17,885 nt of DNA from Flavobacteriales bacterium (GCA_008016945.1 SSGN01000169.1:1-17885); one strand, 5' to 3'; shown: positions 1 through 10,454, counted from the first letter of the stretch. Translations and numbers: made by a program. The notes: a model not told the origin generated them from the letters alone.

Positions 1-1007
1 ATGTAGAACAGGCTCACCACCAGCACCGCATGCGCGAAGGCCTGGTACAGCGAACCGCTGATGCCATAGGCGTTCCAGGCGAAGAGACCCGCGCACATCA
101 CCCCCACGTGGCTCAGCGAGGAGTAGGCCACCAACCGCTTCAGGTCGGCCTGCCGGAAGGCGACGATGCCGGCGTACACCGCACCGATCAAAGCCAGTAC
201 GATCACCGTGTCCTGCCAGTATACCACCCCGGCGGGCACCAGGGGGAACACCAACTTGTAAACGCCGTACAGGCCCATCTTCAACATCACGGCGCCCAGT
301 ACCATGGTGCCCTGCAGCGGTGCCATGTGGTAGGTCTCGGGCTGCCAGCCGTGGAAGGGGAAGATCGGCAGTTTGATCGCGAAGGCCAGGAACAGCGCCC
401 AGAACAACCACACCTGGGTGTCCGCCGGAAGGTTCAAGGCCGCCAATGCGCCGAGGTCGCCATTCCCCCCGTTGTTCACCAGCAGATACACGATGCCGAA
501 GAGCAGGGAGAGGCCACCCAGCAGGGTGTAGATGAAGAAGCGCACCGTGATCGCTCGGCGATCCGCGCCGCCCCAGTAGAGCAGCATGAAGAACACGGGG
601 ATCAACGTGAGTTCGTAGAAGATGTAGAACAACACGGCGTTCTGCGCCAGGAACACCCCGAACAGGAAGCACTGGGTGAGCAGCAGCAGCGCGTTGAACC
701 GTGCTGGCCGATCCTCGGGTTGGCCGTACCCGGCGGCCACGATGAACGGGAACACCACGGCGGTGAGGATCAACATCAGCAGGCCCACGCCATCGTAGCC
801 CAACACCAGGCGGAGGCCCCAGTCGGTCGCCCAGTCGTGGTCATGGTGCAGCACCGTGCCTCCGGCGAAACCGACCCAGGCGTACAGTACCACCGCCAGT
901 GAGGCCAGGGTGGTCGCCAGGGCGATCGGCCGCGCTTGTGCCGGGCGCAGCAGCAACAACGCGAGCGCGCCGATGAACGGGATGAGCAAGAGGAGGGTAG
1001 CGATCAT
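1..1007 (-). CDS. nuoM: NADH-quinone oxidoreductase subunit M, C-terminus cut by window edge
   Basis: This is an antiporter-like, proton-pumping subunit of the complex I membrane arm. I read about 335 codons from the ATG at 1007; the rest lies beyond position 1. The frame is strongly hydrophobic with many membrane helices. It carries the family's charged residues: Glu132 in the motif YELTLIPVFF, Lys212 in IKLPIFPFHGW followed by QPETYHMAP, and Lys243 in MLKMGLYG. These match the conserved Glu and Lys residues of the Mrp/NuoM/NuoL proton channels. The start lies one base after the nuoL stop (TGA-G-ATG), so translation is probably coupled. nuoN would be expected next, outside the window. The identification is firm. 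Confidence 0.97.
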   Translation of the reverse strand, partial: MIATLLLLIPFIGALALLLLRPAQARPIALATTLASLAVVLYAWVGFAGGTVLHHDHDWATDWGLRLVLGYDGVGLLMLILTAVVFPFIVAAGYGQPEDRPARFNALLLLTQCFLFGVFLAQNAVLFYIFYELTLIPVFFMLLYWGGADRRAITVRFFIYTLLGGLSLLFGIVYLLVNNGGNGDLGALAALNLPADTQVWLFWALFLAFAIKLPIFPFHGWQPETYHMAPLQGTMVLGAVMLKMGLYGVYKLVFPLVPAGVVYWQDTVIVLALIGAVYAGIVAFRQADLKRLVAYSSLSHVGVMCAGLFAWNAYGISGSLYQAFAHAVLVVSLFY

Positions 1008-1008
1008 C

Positions 1009-2888
<1,880 letters not shown>

Positions 2889-2892
<4 letters not shown>

Positions 2893-3221
2893 CCTTTCAA
2901 ACGGTTCAATTGGTTCACGTCCACACTGTCCACGTTCCGCTTCATCATCACCAGGATGGAGAGCCCCACGGTGACCTCGGCGGCGGCCACGAGCATGATG
3001 AAGAACACGAACACCTGGGCGCGAGGATCGCTATGGTGCGCGCTGAAGGCCGTCAGCAGCAGGTTCACGCTGTTGAACATCAGTTCGATGCACATCAGGA
3101 TGATGATGGTGTTGCGCCGCATGACCACGCCGGCCGCGCCGATGCTGAAGAGCAGGAAGCTCAGCAGCACGTAGTGGTCCAGTGGTACCGCGCGGATCGC
3201 GGTGATGATGCCCTCTTCCAT
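2889..3221 (-). CDS. nuoK: NADH-quinone oxidoreductase subunit K
   Basis: This is a small membrane subunit of complex I, 110 aa with three predicted membrane helices; the family is usually 100-110 aa. The helix-borne glutamates essential in the family are present: Glu46 in MCIELMFNSVNL and a second in AAAEVTVGL. They belong to the chain of charged residues running along the membrane arm. The gene starts with ATG three bases after the nuoJ stop and overlaps the nuoL start by four bases (ATGA). The C-terminal tail after the last helix is basic and presumably cytoplasmic. Confidence 0.97.
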
Positions 3222-3224
3222 GGT

Positions 3225-3776
<552 letters not shown>

Positions 3777-3780
3777 GGGT

Positions 3781-4365
3781 CTAACGGTTGTGCGCGTAGC
3801 GTTTGTTCTCCTTGAAGCGGAGCACCGCCGCCGTCTGGCGCTTGCTCACATCGATCCGCTTCGCCGGGTCCATCGGTTCCACCAGCTCGTCCTTCCCGAA
3901 CACGTACGGCATACGCAGGTAATCGGCCTGCACCAGACGGTCCGTCAGGAAGATGGCCTCTTTCGGGCAGGCCTCCTCGCAATCGCCGCAGTAGATGCAG
4001 CGGAGCATGTCGATCTCGTACGTACTGGCGTATTTCTCCTCGCGGTACAGGTGTTCCTCGCCCTTCTTGCGCTCGGCGGCCACCATGGTGATCGCCTCCG
4101 CCGGGCAGGCCACGGCGCACAGGCCGCACGCCGTGCACCGTTCACGGCCCCGGTCATCGCGTTTCAGCACGTGCTGGCCACGGTAGATCGCCGCCCGCGG
4201 ACGGACCTCATCCGGGTACTTGATCGTGGGCTTCTTCCGGAAGAAGTGCTTGAGGGTGATCAACAGGCCCACCGCCATGGCCGGCAGGTAGATGCGCTCC
4301 ATCAGCGTCATCTTCTTGTCGCTCACCTGGCGCGAGCGGTTGGTCAGGGGGGCCATCGTGCTCAT
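3781..4365 (-). CDS. nuoI: NADH-quinone oxidoreductase subunit I (two 4Fe-4S clusters)
   Basis: This is the ferredoxin-like subunit of the connecting arm, carrying clusters N6a and N6b that pass electrons towards NuoB. Two full motifs are visible: CTACGLCAVACP (Cys77, 80, 83, 87) and CIYCGDCEEACP (Cys123, 126, 129, 133), numbered from the start chosen here (194 aa). An amphipathic or hydrophobic segment precedes them, as in other NuoI proteins. I chose the ATG at 4365 because it forms the ATGA overlap with the nuoH stop that recurs through this operon. An in-frame ATG at 4374 would add three residues and deepen the overlap, so the exact start is uncertain. The protein is intact. Confidence 0.96.
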   Translation of the reverse strand: MSTMAPLTNRSRQVSDKKMTLMERIYLPAMAVGLLITLKHFFRKKPTIKYPDEVRPRAAIYRGQHVLKRDDRGRERCTACGLCAVACPAEAITMVAAERKKGEEHLYREEKYASTYEIDMLRCIYCGDCEEACPKEAIFLTDRLVQADYLRMPYVFGKDELVEPMDPAKRIDVSKRQTAAVLRFKENKRYAHNR

Positions 4366-5387
4366 CCTTTCCATAGCTCAAAGAGGTGGTACAGGGTCCC
4401 GGTGATCAACACGTTGGCGATACCCAGGGGGATCAGGCCTTTCCAGCCCAGGTTCATCAGCTGGTCGAAACGGAAGCGCGGCGTGGACCAACGCACCCAC
4501 ATGAAGAAGAAGATGAAGAAGAACGTCTTGGCGAACATCGCCGCCGTGCCGATCAACGTGGCCAGGTTGGGGTCCAGGCCCAGCTTGTCCAACCCGGGTA
4601 CGTGGTAGCCACCGAAGTACAGCGTGGCGATCACCGCGCTGCTGATGAACATGTTGGTGTACTCGGCGAAGAGGAAGAAGCCCAGCTTCATGCTGCTGAA
4701 CTCGGTGTGGTAGCCACCCACCAGCTCGGTCTCGCACTCGGGCATGTCGAAGGGAGAGCGGTTGGTCTCGGCGAAGGCGCACACCAGGAAGATCAGGAAG
4801 CCCAATGGCTGGTACAGCACGTTCCAGCCGTGTTGGATCTGGTGTTCCACGATGCCGCCCAGGCTAAGCGTACCGGTCAACATCACCAATGCCACGATGC
4901 TCAGGCCCAGGCCCAGTTCGTAGCTCACCATCTGGCTGGCCGCACGTACCGAACCCAGCAGCGCGTACTTGTTGTTGCTGGCCCACCCGCCGAGCATGAT
5001 CCCGTAAACCCCGATGCTCACGATGGCGAACACGTACAGGATGCCGATCTCGGGGTCCGTGCCTTGCAGCTTGAAGGTCTCGCCGAAGAGGGTGAGCTTC
5101 CCGCCCCAGGGGATCACCACCCCGGTCATCAGGGCCGTGGTCATGGCGATAGCCGGGCCGAGGATGAAGAGCCTTTTGTTCGCCGCCGCGGGGATGAAAT
5201 CCTCCTTCATGAACATCTTGGCCCCATCGGCCAGGGGCTGCAACAGGCCGAGGGGCCCGGCCCGGTTCGGCCCGATGCGGTCCTGTAGGAAAGCCGCCAC
5301 CTTGCGCTCCCCGTACGTGGAATAGGCCGCCACCGTGAGGGTGATCACGAAGAGCACCAGGAGGAATATGGCCGTGGTCAGGATCAT
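4362..5387 (-). CDS. nuoH: NADH-quinone oxidoreductase subunit H
   Basis: This membrane subunit sits at the junction with the hydrophilic arm and forms much of the quinone-access chamber. It is 341 aa, a typical length. The two hallmark regions are present: YGERKVAAFLQDRIGPNR near residue 26, and the acidic loop AETNRSPFDMPECETELVGG followed by the YHTEFSSMKLG segment. About eight hydrophobic helices are visible. The ATG at 5387 overlaps the nuoG stop in an ATGA. The gene ends in an ATGA shared with nuoI. Confidence 0.98.
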   Translation of the reverse strand: MILTTAIFLLVLFVITLTVAAYSTYGERKVAAFLQDRIGPNRAGPLGLLQPLADGAKMFMKEDFIPAAANKRLFILGPAIAMTTALMTGVVIPWGGKLTLFGETFKLQGTDPEIGILYVFAIVSIGVYGIMLGGWASNNKYALLGSVRAASQMVSYELGLGLSIVALVMLTGTLSLGGIVEHQIQHGWNVLYQPLGFLIFLVCAFAETNRSPFDMPECETELVGGYHTEFSSMKLGFFLFAEYTNMFISSAVIATLYFGGYHVPGLDKLGLDPNLATLIGTAAMFAKTFFFIFFFMWVRWSTPRFRFDQLMNLGWKGLIPLGIANVLITGTLYHLFELWKG

Positions 5388-6400
5388 CGGTCCTTGAGTT
5401 CTTTTCGCTTGGCCAGTTCCGGTACGTTCGGTGCCGGAGCCGTCAGCAAGGGTTGTTCACGCTTCAGGGCATAGTGCCCTTGGCTGATCACGCTGTGCCG
5501 GTCGATCTGGCGTGGGCCTTCCACCGTCCAGGCGTTCAGGTCCTTCTTGTCGAAGCGGCAGGTGTTGCAGATGAAGCTTTCCACCTCGCCCCATTGGTCC
5601 TTGCGCCCGGTCACACGCAGGACCTCCTCTCCCTTCAGCCACAACACCACCCGGCCGGAGCATTTCGGGTTCGTGCAGTCGCGGTGCGCGTCCATGGGTT
5701 TGGTGAACCACACGCGGCTGGCGAAGCGGAAGGTGCGGTCGGTGAGGGCGCCCACCGGGCACACGTCGATCATGTTGCCACTGAAGTCGTTCTCGATGGC
5801 TTGGCTGATGTAGGTGCTGATCTCGGCGGCATCCCCGCGGTTGATCACCCCGTGCACGCGGCCGTCGGTGAGTTGCTCGGCCACCTTCACGCAGCGGTAG
5901 CACAGGATGCAGCGCGTCATGTGCAGCTTGATCGTGTCGCCGATATCGATCGGGTCGAAGGTGCGGCGTTCGAACTCGTAGCGGCTGGCGGCCGTGCCGT
6001 TCTCGTAGCTCAGGTCCTGCAGGTGGCACTCCCCGGCCTGGTCGCAGATGGGGCAGTCCAGCGGGTGGTTGATCAGCAGCATCTCCACCACCCCGTTGCG
6101 TGCGTCGATCAGCGAGGGGTCGGTGGTGTTGGCCACTTCCATGCCGTCCATCACCATGGTGCGGCAGCTGGGCACCGGCTTGGGCATGGGGCGGGGGTCC
6201 TTTTCGCTGCCCTTGGGCACTTTCACCAGGCAGGTCCGGCAATAGCCACCACTGGTCTCCAGCGTACTGTAGTAGCACATGGCCGGCGGCACCACATGGC
6301 GGTCCGCCTTGTTGCGCTCGCCGATCATGCGGGCAGCCTGCAGGATCGTGGTCCCTTCGGGGACTTCGATCGAAATGCCGTCTATGGTGACCTTGGGCAT
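5384..6400 (-). CDS. nuoG: NADH-quinone oxidoreductase subunit G, short form without molybdopterin-like domain
   Basis: This is the electron-input arm subunit. At 338 aa it is far shorter than the 700-900 aa NuoG of proteobacteria. The cluster ligands are visible: Cys42, 54, 57 and 79 for [2Fe-2S] N1b; His112-x3-Cys116-x2-Cys119-x5-Cys125 for N5; and Cys164, 167, 170 plus Cys214 for N4. A further four cysteines (242, 247, 278, 281) sit where the N7/Fe4S4 domain begins in long NuoG, but with CX4C and CX2C spacing. The protein then ends after a Pro-rich tail. The stop overlaps the nuoH ATG, so no coding remnant of the missing domain follows. I recall short NuoG proteins in other Bacteroidota, so this is probably a native form and not a truncation. 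The start is the ATG three bases after the nuoF stop. Confidence 0.94.
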   Translation of the reverse strand: MPKVTIDGISIEVPEGTTILQAARMIGERNKADRHVVPPAMCYYSTLETSGGYCRTCLVKVPKGSEKDPRPMPKPVPSCRTMVMDGMEVANTTDPSLIDARNGVVEMLLINHPLDCPICDQAGECHLQDLSYENGTAASRYEFERRTFDPIDIGDTIKLHMTRCILCYRCVKVAEQLTDGRVHGVINRGDAAEISTYISQAIENDFSGNMIDVCPVGALTDRTFRFASRVWFTKPMDAHRDCTNPKCSGRVVLWLKGEEVLRVTGRKDQWGEVESFICNTCRFDKKDLNAWTVEGPRQIDRHSVISQGHYALKREQPLLTAPAPNVPELAKRKELKDR

Positions 6401-6403
6401 GGC

Positions 6404-7759
6404 TTATGCGGTCGCGAATTTGGCACTCTTCCGGAAAGGTTCCCGTGCGAAATGCTTCGGGTCCTTCACTTTTTCCCGGTGGGTGACGTGGTATTCGAAC
6501 TCGTCGCGGAAATGGCGGATGGCACTGGCCACGGGCCAGGCAGCGGCATCGCCCAGCGGGCAGATGGTGTTGCCTTCGATCTTCCGTTGGATATCCCAGA
6601 GCAGGTCGATGTCCTCGGCCCGCCCTTCGCCGTGCTCCAAACGTTCCAGCACCTTGTCCAGCCAGCCGGTGCCCTCGCGACAGGGGCTGCACTGGCCGCA
6701 GCTCTCGTGGTGGTAGAAGCGGGCGTGGTTCCAGGTGCTGCGCACGATGCACTGGGCATCGTTGTACGCGTAGAAGCCACCGGACCCCATCATGGTGCCC
6801 TGTGCGAAGCCGCCTTCGCTCAGGCTCTCGTAGGTCATCAGCCGGTTCTCGCCAGCCGGGGTCTTCAGGAACAGCTCGTAGGGCACGATGGGCACGCTGC
6901 TACCCCCGGGCACCACGGCCTTGAAGGCCCGCCCGTCCACGCCGCCGCAGTACGCGTCGCTGTTGATGAATTCGTCGCAGGACAGGCCGAGCTCGATCTC
7001 GTACACACCGGGGCGCTTGATGTTGCCGCCCGCGCTGATCAGCTTGGTGCCTGTGCTGCGGCCGATCCCGATCTTGGCGTATTCCTCGCCGCCGTCGTTC
7101 ACGATGGGTACCACCGCCGAGATGGTCTCCACGTTGTTCACCACCGTGGGGCATTGGTACAGGCCTTTCACCGCCGGGAAGGGTGGCTTCAAGCGGGGGT
7201 TGCCGCGTTTGCCCTCCAGGCTCTCCAGCAGGGCGGTCTCCTCTCCGCAGATGTAGGCGCCGGCCCCCACTTGCACGTGGATGTCCAGGTCGAAGCCACT
7301 GCCCAGGATGTTCTTCCCGAGCCAGCCTGCGGCACGCGCCTCGCCGATGGCCTGCTCCAGGATGCGGGCCACATAGAAGTACTCCCCACGGATGTACACG
7401 AAGGCGGTGTTCGCCCCCAGGGCATAGCTGCTGGTGATCATGCCCTCCACCAGCAGGTGGGGGATCCGCTCCATCAGGTAGCGGTCCTTGAAGGTGCCGG
7501 GTTCGCTCTCATCGGCGTTCACCACCAAGTACCGGGGCACGCCTTCGGGTTTGGCGAGGAAACTCCACTTCATGCCTGTGGGGAAGCCGGCGCCACCACG
7601 GCCCCGCAGGCCGCTCTTCTTCACTTCCTCCACCACGGCCTCGGGGCTCATGGTCTTCAAGGCTTTCTCCACGCTGCGGTAGCCGCCGTTCGCACGGTAC
7701 CCTTCCAGCCCACGGATGCCGGGCTTGTCGATGTGTTCGAAGAGGATCTTGCGGGCCAT
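6404..7759 (-). CDS. nuoF: NADH-quinone oxidoreductase subunit F (NADH/FMN-binding)
   Basis: This subunit oxidises NADH at FMN and passes electrons to cluster N3. It is 451 aa, close to the family norm. The glycine-rich nucleotide-binding stretch GLRGRGGAGFPTGMKWSF is at about residues 50-67. An acidic ADESEPGTFKDR segment follows, and the FMN-site motif GAGAYICGEETALLESLEG is near 166-183. N3 ligands are Cys354, 357 and 360 in ESCGQCSPCREGTG plus Cys400. I placed the start at the ATG at 7759 (MARKILF). The frame stays open for 51 more codons upstream, but that sequence is repeat-like spacer and does not resemble NuoF. Unlike its neighbours, the gene is separated from nuoE by 178 bp. Confidence 0.97.
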   Translation of the reverse strand: MARKILFEHIDKPGIRGLEGYRANGGYRSVEKALKTMSPEAVVEEVKKSGLRGRGGAGFPTGMKWSFLAKPEGVPRYLVVNADESEPGTFKDRYLMERIPHLLVEGMITSSYALGANTAFVYIRGEYFYVARILEQAIGEARAAGWLGKNILGSGFDLDIHVQVGAGAYICGEETALLESLEGKRGNPRLKPPFPAVKGLYQCPTVVNNVETISAVVPIVNDGGEEYAKIGIGRSTGTKLISAGGNIKRPGVYEIELGLSCDEFINSDAYCGGVDGRAFKAVVPGGSSVPIVPYELFLKTPAGENRLMTYESLSEGGFAQGTMMGSGGFYAYNDAQCIVRSTWNHARFYHHESCGQCSPCREGTGWLDKVLERLEHGEGRAEDIDLLWDIQRKIEGNTICPLGDAAAWPVASAIRHFRDEFEYHVTHREKVKDPKHFAREPFRKSAKFATA

Positions 7760-7937
7760 TATGAACGCGAGTGTTTTGTGCCGTAACGACGCAACGGCAG
7801 CGCAACCGAATACGGATCCGATCCAACGCAAAGACGCGGAGACGCAAAGGGCGCGGAGCAGATGGTGGCAGCAGGGCGCGCAGTGGTAGGCGCGCAAGCG
7901 CGCGACCGCCAACTGCCGATTGCGAATTGCGGGCTGC
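7760..7937. repeat. Spacer with tandem octamer repeats between nuoE and nuoF
   Basis: This is 178 bp of non-coding sequence inside an operon whose other junctions overlap or nearly touch. It contains three clear units and a variant of an octamer of the form ACGCRRAG: ACGCAAAG (7826-7833), ACGCGGAG (7834-7841), ACGCAAAG (7842-7849) and GGCGCGGAG just after. Next comes a GC-rich palindrome, GCGCGC-AA-GCGCGC (7890-7903). A third module at about 7909-7935 repeats imperfectly with a period of about 7-8 bases (AACTGCCG, ATTGCGA, ATTGCGGG). I infer a dispersed intergenic repeat that has inserted or expanded here. A role in transcript processing or in setting expression between nuoE and nuoF is possible but not shown. 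Confidence 0.7.
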
Positions 7938-8495
7938 TCATCGATCCGTGTAGTTGGTGCGTGAATTCCGTGCGCGGAGCTGTTCGATCAGCTGGTCCAC
8001 CTTCTCGATCGTGAGGTCCTCGTGGTAGCCCGCGCCGCATTGCAACATGGGCCCCGTGCCGCAGCTGCCTAAGCATTCCACGGCCTTCAAGGTGAACATA
8101 CCGTCCTTGGTGGTCTCCCCGGCATGGATGCCGAGTTTCTTCTCCAGGTGGGCGATCAGCTCATCGCTGCCGCGCAGCATGCAGGGGGTGGTGCGGCACA
8201 CGTCGAGCACGTAGGTGCCCACCGGGTGCAGGTTGAACATGCTGTAGAAGCTGGCCACCTCGTAAACCTCGATATGGCGCAGGCCCAGCAGGTGCGCCAC
8301 GGCGTCCATCGCGTTCACGCTGAGCCAGCCGTCGTTCTCGGCCTGGGCGATGTGCAGGATGGGGATCAGGGCGCTCTTGCTACGCCCTGCGGGGTAGCGC
8401 GCGATCAAGTCACGGCATTCCGCCAGGGCCGCTTCGCTGAAGGCGAATGGCTTGGTGCCTTCGGTGGTGGTGATGGGTCTCGTGCGGGCTGACAT
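7938..8495 (-). CDS. nuoE: NADH-quinone oxidoreductase subunit E (2Fe-2S, N1a)
   Basis: This is a thioredoxin-fold ferredoxin subunit of the NADH dehydrogenase module, 185 aa. Its [2Fe-2S] N1a ligands are Cys100 and Cys105 (VCRTTPCMLRG) and Cys141 and Cys145 (ECLGSCGTGPM). The N-terminal helical region contains the usual VYEVASFYSMFNL segment at about residues 77-89. I chose the ATG at 8495 (MSARTRP) because its A is shared with the stop of the preceding small frame (TGATG) and because upstream codons do not resemble NuoE. The C-terminus ends at the repeat-bearing spacer before nuoF. Confidence 0.96.
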   Translation of the reverse strand: MSARTRPITTTEGTKPFAFSEAALAECRDLIARYPAGRSKSALIPILHIAQAENDGWLSVNAMDAVAHLLGLRHIEVYEVASFYSMFNLHPVGTYVLDVCRTTPCMLRGSDELIAHLEKKLGIHAGETTKDGMFTLKAVECLGSCGTGPMLQCGAGYHEDLTIEKVDQLIEQLRARNSRTNYTDR

Positions 8496-8713
8496 CAGTT
8501 GCAGGGTCCTGGGGTGGTCCGTGGAATGCCGTGCTGCCGGGCGATGCGGTCGTTGCGATGGGTCGTACCGTCGCAATCGCACAGGCCGGGACGGTCCATG
8601 GTGCGTGCTTTGTCCCGATAGGCCGCTTGCAGCGCGGGATCATGGCGGCCGGTCTCCTTGGTGCAGGCGGCCGGGGCGAGGGCGGGAGCGCCGATATGGA
8701 TGGAGGCCATCAT
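8495..8713 (-). CDS. Small hypothetical protein fitted between nuoD and nuoE
   Basis: I do not recognise this 72-aa frame. Its ATG at 8713 overlaps the nuoD stop as ATGA, and its TGA shares one base with the nuoE ATG (TGATG). It therefore fills the gap exactly, using the coupling seen elsewhere in the operon. About 56 of 72 third codon positions are G or C, as expected for a real gene at this GC. The N-terminus (MMASIHIGAPALAPAAC) is Ala-rich and mildly hydrophobic. The rest is polar, with a Cys-x-Cys-Asp segment, GLCDCDGTTHRNDR, around residues 43-56. Cysteines are at 17, 45, 47 and 71. A second ATG directly follows the first. It might be an accessory or assembly factor for complex I. The alternative is that this is merely a long spacer that happens to be open. 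The same frame is open into nuoD, so openness alone is weak evidence. Confidence 0.55.
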   Translation of the reverse strand: MMASIHIGAPALAPAACTKETGRHDPALQAAYRDKARTMDRPGLCDCDGTTHRNDRIARQHGIPRTTPGPCN

Positions 8714-9945
8714 GCGTCCAGTTCGCCGGCGATCACGTTCATGCTGCTCATGGTGATGATCGCATCGCTCAGCATGCTGCCTTTGATCATCTCGGGGAAG
8801 GCCTGGTAGTAGATGAAGCAGGGCCGACGCAGGTGCAGCCGGAAGGGTGCCCGGCCGCCATCGCTCACCAGGTAGAAGCCCAGTTCGCCGTTGCCGCCCT
8901 CCACACAGTGATACACCTCGCCCACCGGCACCTCGGTCTCGCCCATCACGATCTTGAAGTGCCAGATCAGCTCCTCCATGTTGTTGTACACCCCTTCCTT
9001 GGGCGGCAGCACCCATTCCGGGGCGTTGGCGCGGAAAGTGGTCTTGTCGCCCAGTTTGTCCAGCTTGTCCAAGGCCTGGCGGATGATGGAGAGGCTCTGG
9101 CGCATCTCCTCCTGCCGCACGCAGAACCGGTCGTAGGTGTCGCCGTTCTGGCCGATGGGGATGATGAAGTCGAACTCGTCGTAGCTGCTGTACGGGTCGG
9201 CTACGCGTACGTCGTAGTCCACCCCGGCGGCGCGCAGGTTGGGCCCCGTGAAGCCGTATTGCAACGCCCGCTCACCGCTGATGGGGCCGCAACCGATGGT
9301 GCGGTCCATGAAGATCCGGTTCCGCAGGAGCATGTCGTCGAACTCCTTCAGCGCGGCGGGCAGGTCCTTGACGATGGTCCGGATGCGGGCCCAGGTGGTA
9401 TCGCTCCAGTTGCGCTCCCAGCCTCCGATACGCCCCATGTTGGTGGTGAGGCGGGCACCGCAGATCTCTTCGTACACCTCGTAGATCCGCTCCCGCCATT
9501 GGTACACGTACAGGAAGGGCGTGGTGGCGCCCACGTCCTGCCCGATGATGGTGTTGCAGATGATGTGATCGGCGATGCGCGCCAGCTCCATCACGATCAC
9601 CCGCATGTATTCCACCCGCTTGGGCAGCTCCAGCCCCAACAGCTTCTCCACCGTCATGTGCCAGCCCATGTTGTTGATGGGGGCGCTGCAGTAGTTCATC
9701 CGGTCCGTCAGCGTGGTGATCTGGTAGAACGGTCGGCGTTCGGCGATCTTCTCGAAGGCGCGGTGGATGTAGCCGATGGTCTGCTTGGCATCGAGGATGA
9801 TCTCCCCGTCCAGGGTGAGGATGTTCTGGAAGATGCCGTGCGTGGCCGGGTGGGTGGGGCCCAGGTTGAGCGTGGTGAGCTCACTCAGGTCACGTCCTTC
9901 CACGAGGTCCTTGGACCAGAAATCGATGGGGGGGTGCTGGCTCAT
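8710..9945 (-). CDS. nuoD: NADH-quinone oxidoreductase subunit D
   Basis: This is the 49-kDa subunit of the connecting arm, related to [NiFe]-hydrogenase large subunits. It forms the quinone site with NuoB. It is 411 aa, full length for a NuoD not fused to NuoC. The N-terminal motif LNLGPTHPATHG contains His36, and Tyr85 lies in DRMNYCSAP. The spacing matches the quinone-binding His and Tyr of the Thermus homologue (His38 and Tyr87). The start is the ATG at 9945, in an ATGA overlap with the nuoC stop; the open sequence upstream is out-of-frame nuoC. The gene ends with an ATGA shared with the small 72-codon frame. Confidence 0.97.
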   Translation of the reverse strand: MSQHPPIDFWSKDLVEGRDLSELTTLNLGPTHPATHGIFQNILTLDGEIILDAKQTIGYIHRAFEKIAERRPFYQITTLTDRMNYCSAPINNMGWHMTVEKLLGLELPKRVEYMRVIVMELARIADHIICNTIIGQDVGATTPFLYVYQWRERIYEVYEEICGARLTTNMGRIGGWERNWSDTTWARIRTIVKDLPAALKEFDDMLLRNRIFMDRTIGCGPISGERALQYGFTGPNLRAAGVDYDVRVADPYSSYDEFDFIIPIGQNGDTYDRFCVRQEEMRQSLSIIRQALDKLDKLGDKTTFRANAPEWVLPPKEGVYNNMEELIWHFKIVMGETEVPVGEVYHCVEGGNGELGFYLVSDGGRAPFRLHLRRPCFIYYQAFPEMIKGSMLSDAIITMSSMNVIAGELDA

Positions 9946-10454
9946 CGTCCGAAGAAGCGGTCGTCCTTGTCTTTGCGTGTGGGGTCCTCCATCGGATAGT
10001 CCTTGCGCAGGGGGAACGCCGGGAAGTCCTCCATGTTCAGGATGCGCGTCAGGTTCGGATGCCCTTTGAACTTGATGCCGAAGAAATCCCAAGCCTCCCG
10101 TTCCATCCAATTCGCGGCCGGCCAGAGGTCGGTGGCGGTGCGGAACTCCAGGTCGTTGGCCGTGGTGCGGCACTTCACCCGTATCCGGTGGCCTTCGCGC
10201 ATGTTGTGCAGATGGTACACCAGGCCGAACTCCTGACCCTCACCCGGGAAGTGCATGCCGCAGCAGGTGGTGAGGAAGTGGAAACCGTGCTCCTCCTTCA
10301 AGGTGCGGAGCAGATCGTGCAGGGCATCCTTCTTCACCTGGATGCAGAGCAGGTCGCGCTCCTGCTCGATGGCGGTGACCTTTTCGGCGAAGGCTGCGGA
10401 GATCCGGTCCTTCACCCGTTGGTCACGTTCGGTTTTCACAGCGAACCCCGGCAT
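9942..10454 (-). CDS. nuoC: NADH-quinone oxidoreductase subunit C
   Basis: This is the 30-kDa subunit of the connecting arm, 170 aa. The diagnostic region is near the C-terminus: EREAWDFFGIKFKGHPNLTR followed by ILNMEDFPAFPLRKDYP, the family signature. The N-terminal half has the usual alpha/beta composition. It is a separate gene from nuoD, unlike the nuoCD fusion of E. coli. The ATG at 10454 shares one base with the nuoB stop (TGATG). The stop overlaps the nuoD start. Sequence upstream in this frame belongs to nuoB in another frame. Confidence 0.96.
   Translation of the reverse strand: MPGFAVKTERDQRVKDRISAAFAEKVTAIEQERDLLCIQVKKDALHDLLRTLKEEHGFHFLTTCCGMHFPGEGQEFGLVYHLHNMREGHRIRVKCRTTANDLEFRTATDLWPAANWMEREAWDFFGIKFKGHPNLTRILNMEDFPAFPLRKDYPMEDPTRKDKDDRFFGR

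Noticed and set aside
30..902. A 290-codon plus-strand frame
   Set aside because: It is antisense to nuoM. The product is dominated by Gln, His and Glu and has no family features.
5384..6400. NuoG shortened by a frameshift or premature stop
   Set aside because: The stop is in an ATGA overlap with nuoH, so no remnant of a longer gene follows. Short NuoG appears normal in this phylum.
5453..7786. A 777-codon open frame on the plus strand
   Set aside because: It is antisense to nuoG and nuoF, both of which have full family motifs. The translation is His/Ala/Val-rich with no recognisable domain, the usual shadow of a high-GC gene.
7760..7912. 51-codon upstream extension of nuoF
   Set aside because: The extension is translated from the repeat-bearing spacer and is unlike NuoF. 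The family start fits the ATG at 7759.
8410..8643. A 77-codon minus-strand frame across the nuoE start
   Set aside because: It mostly overlaps nuoE out of frame and competes with the better-coupled 72-codon frame.
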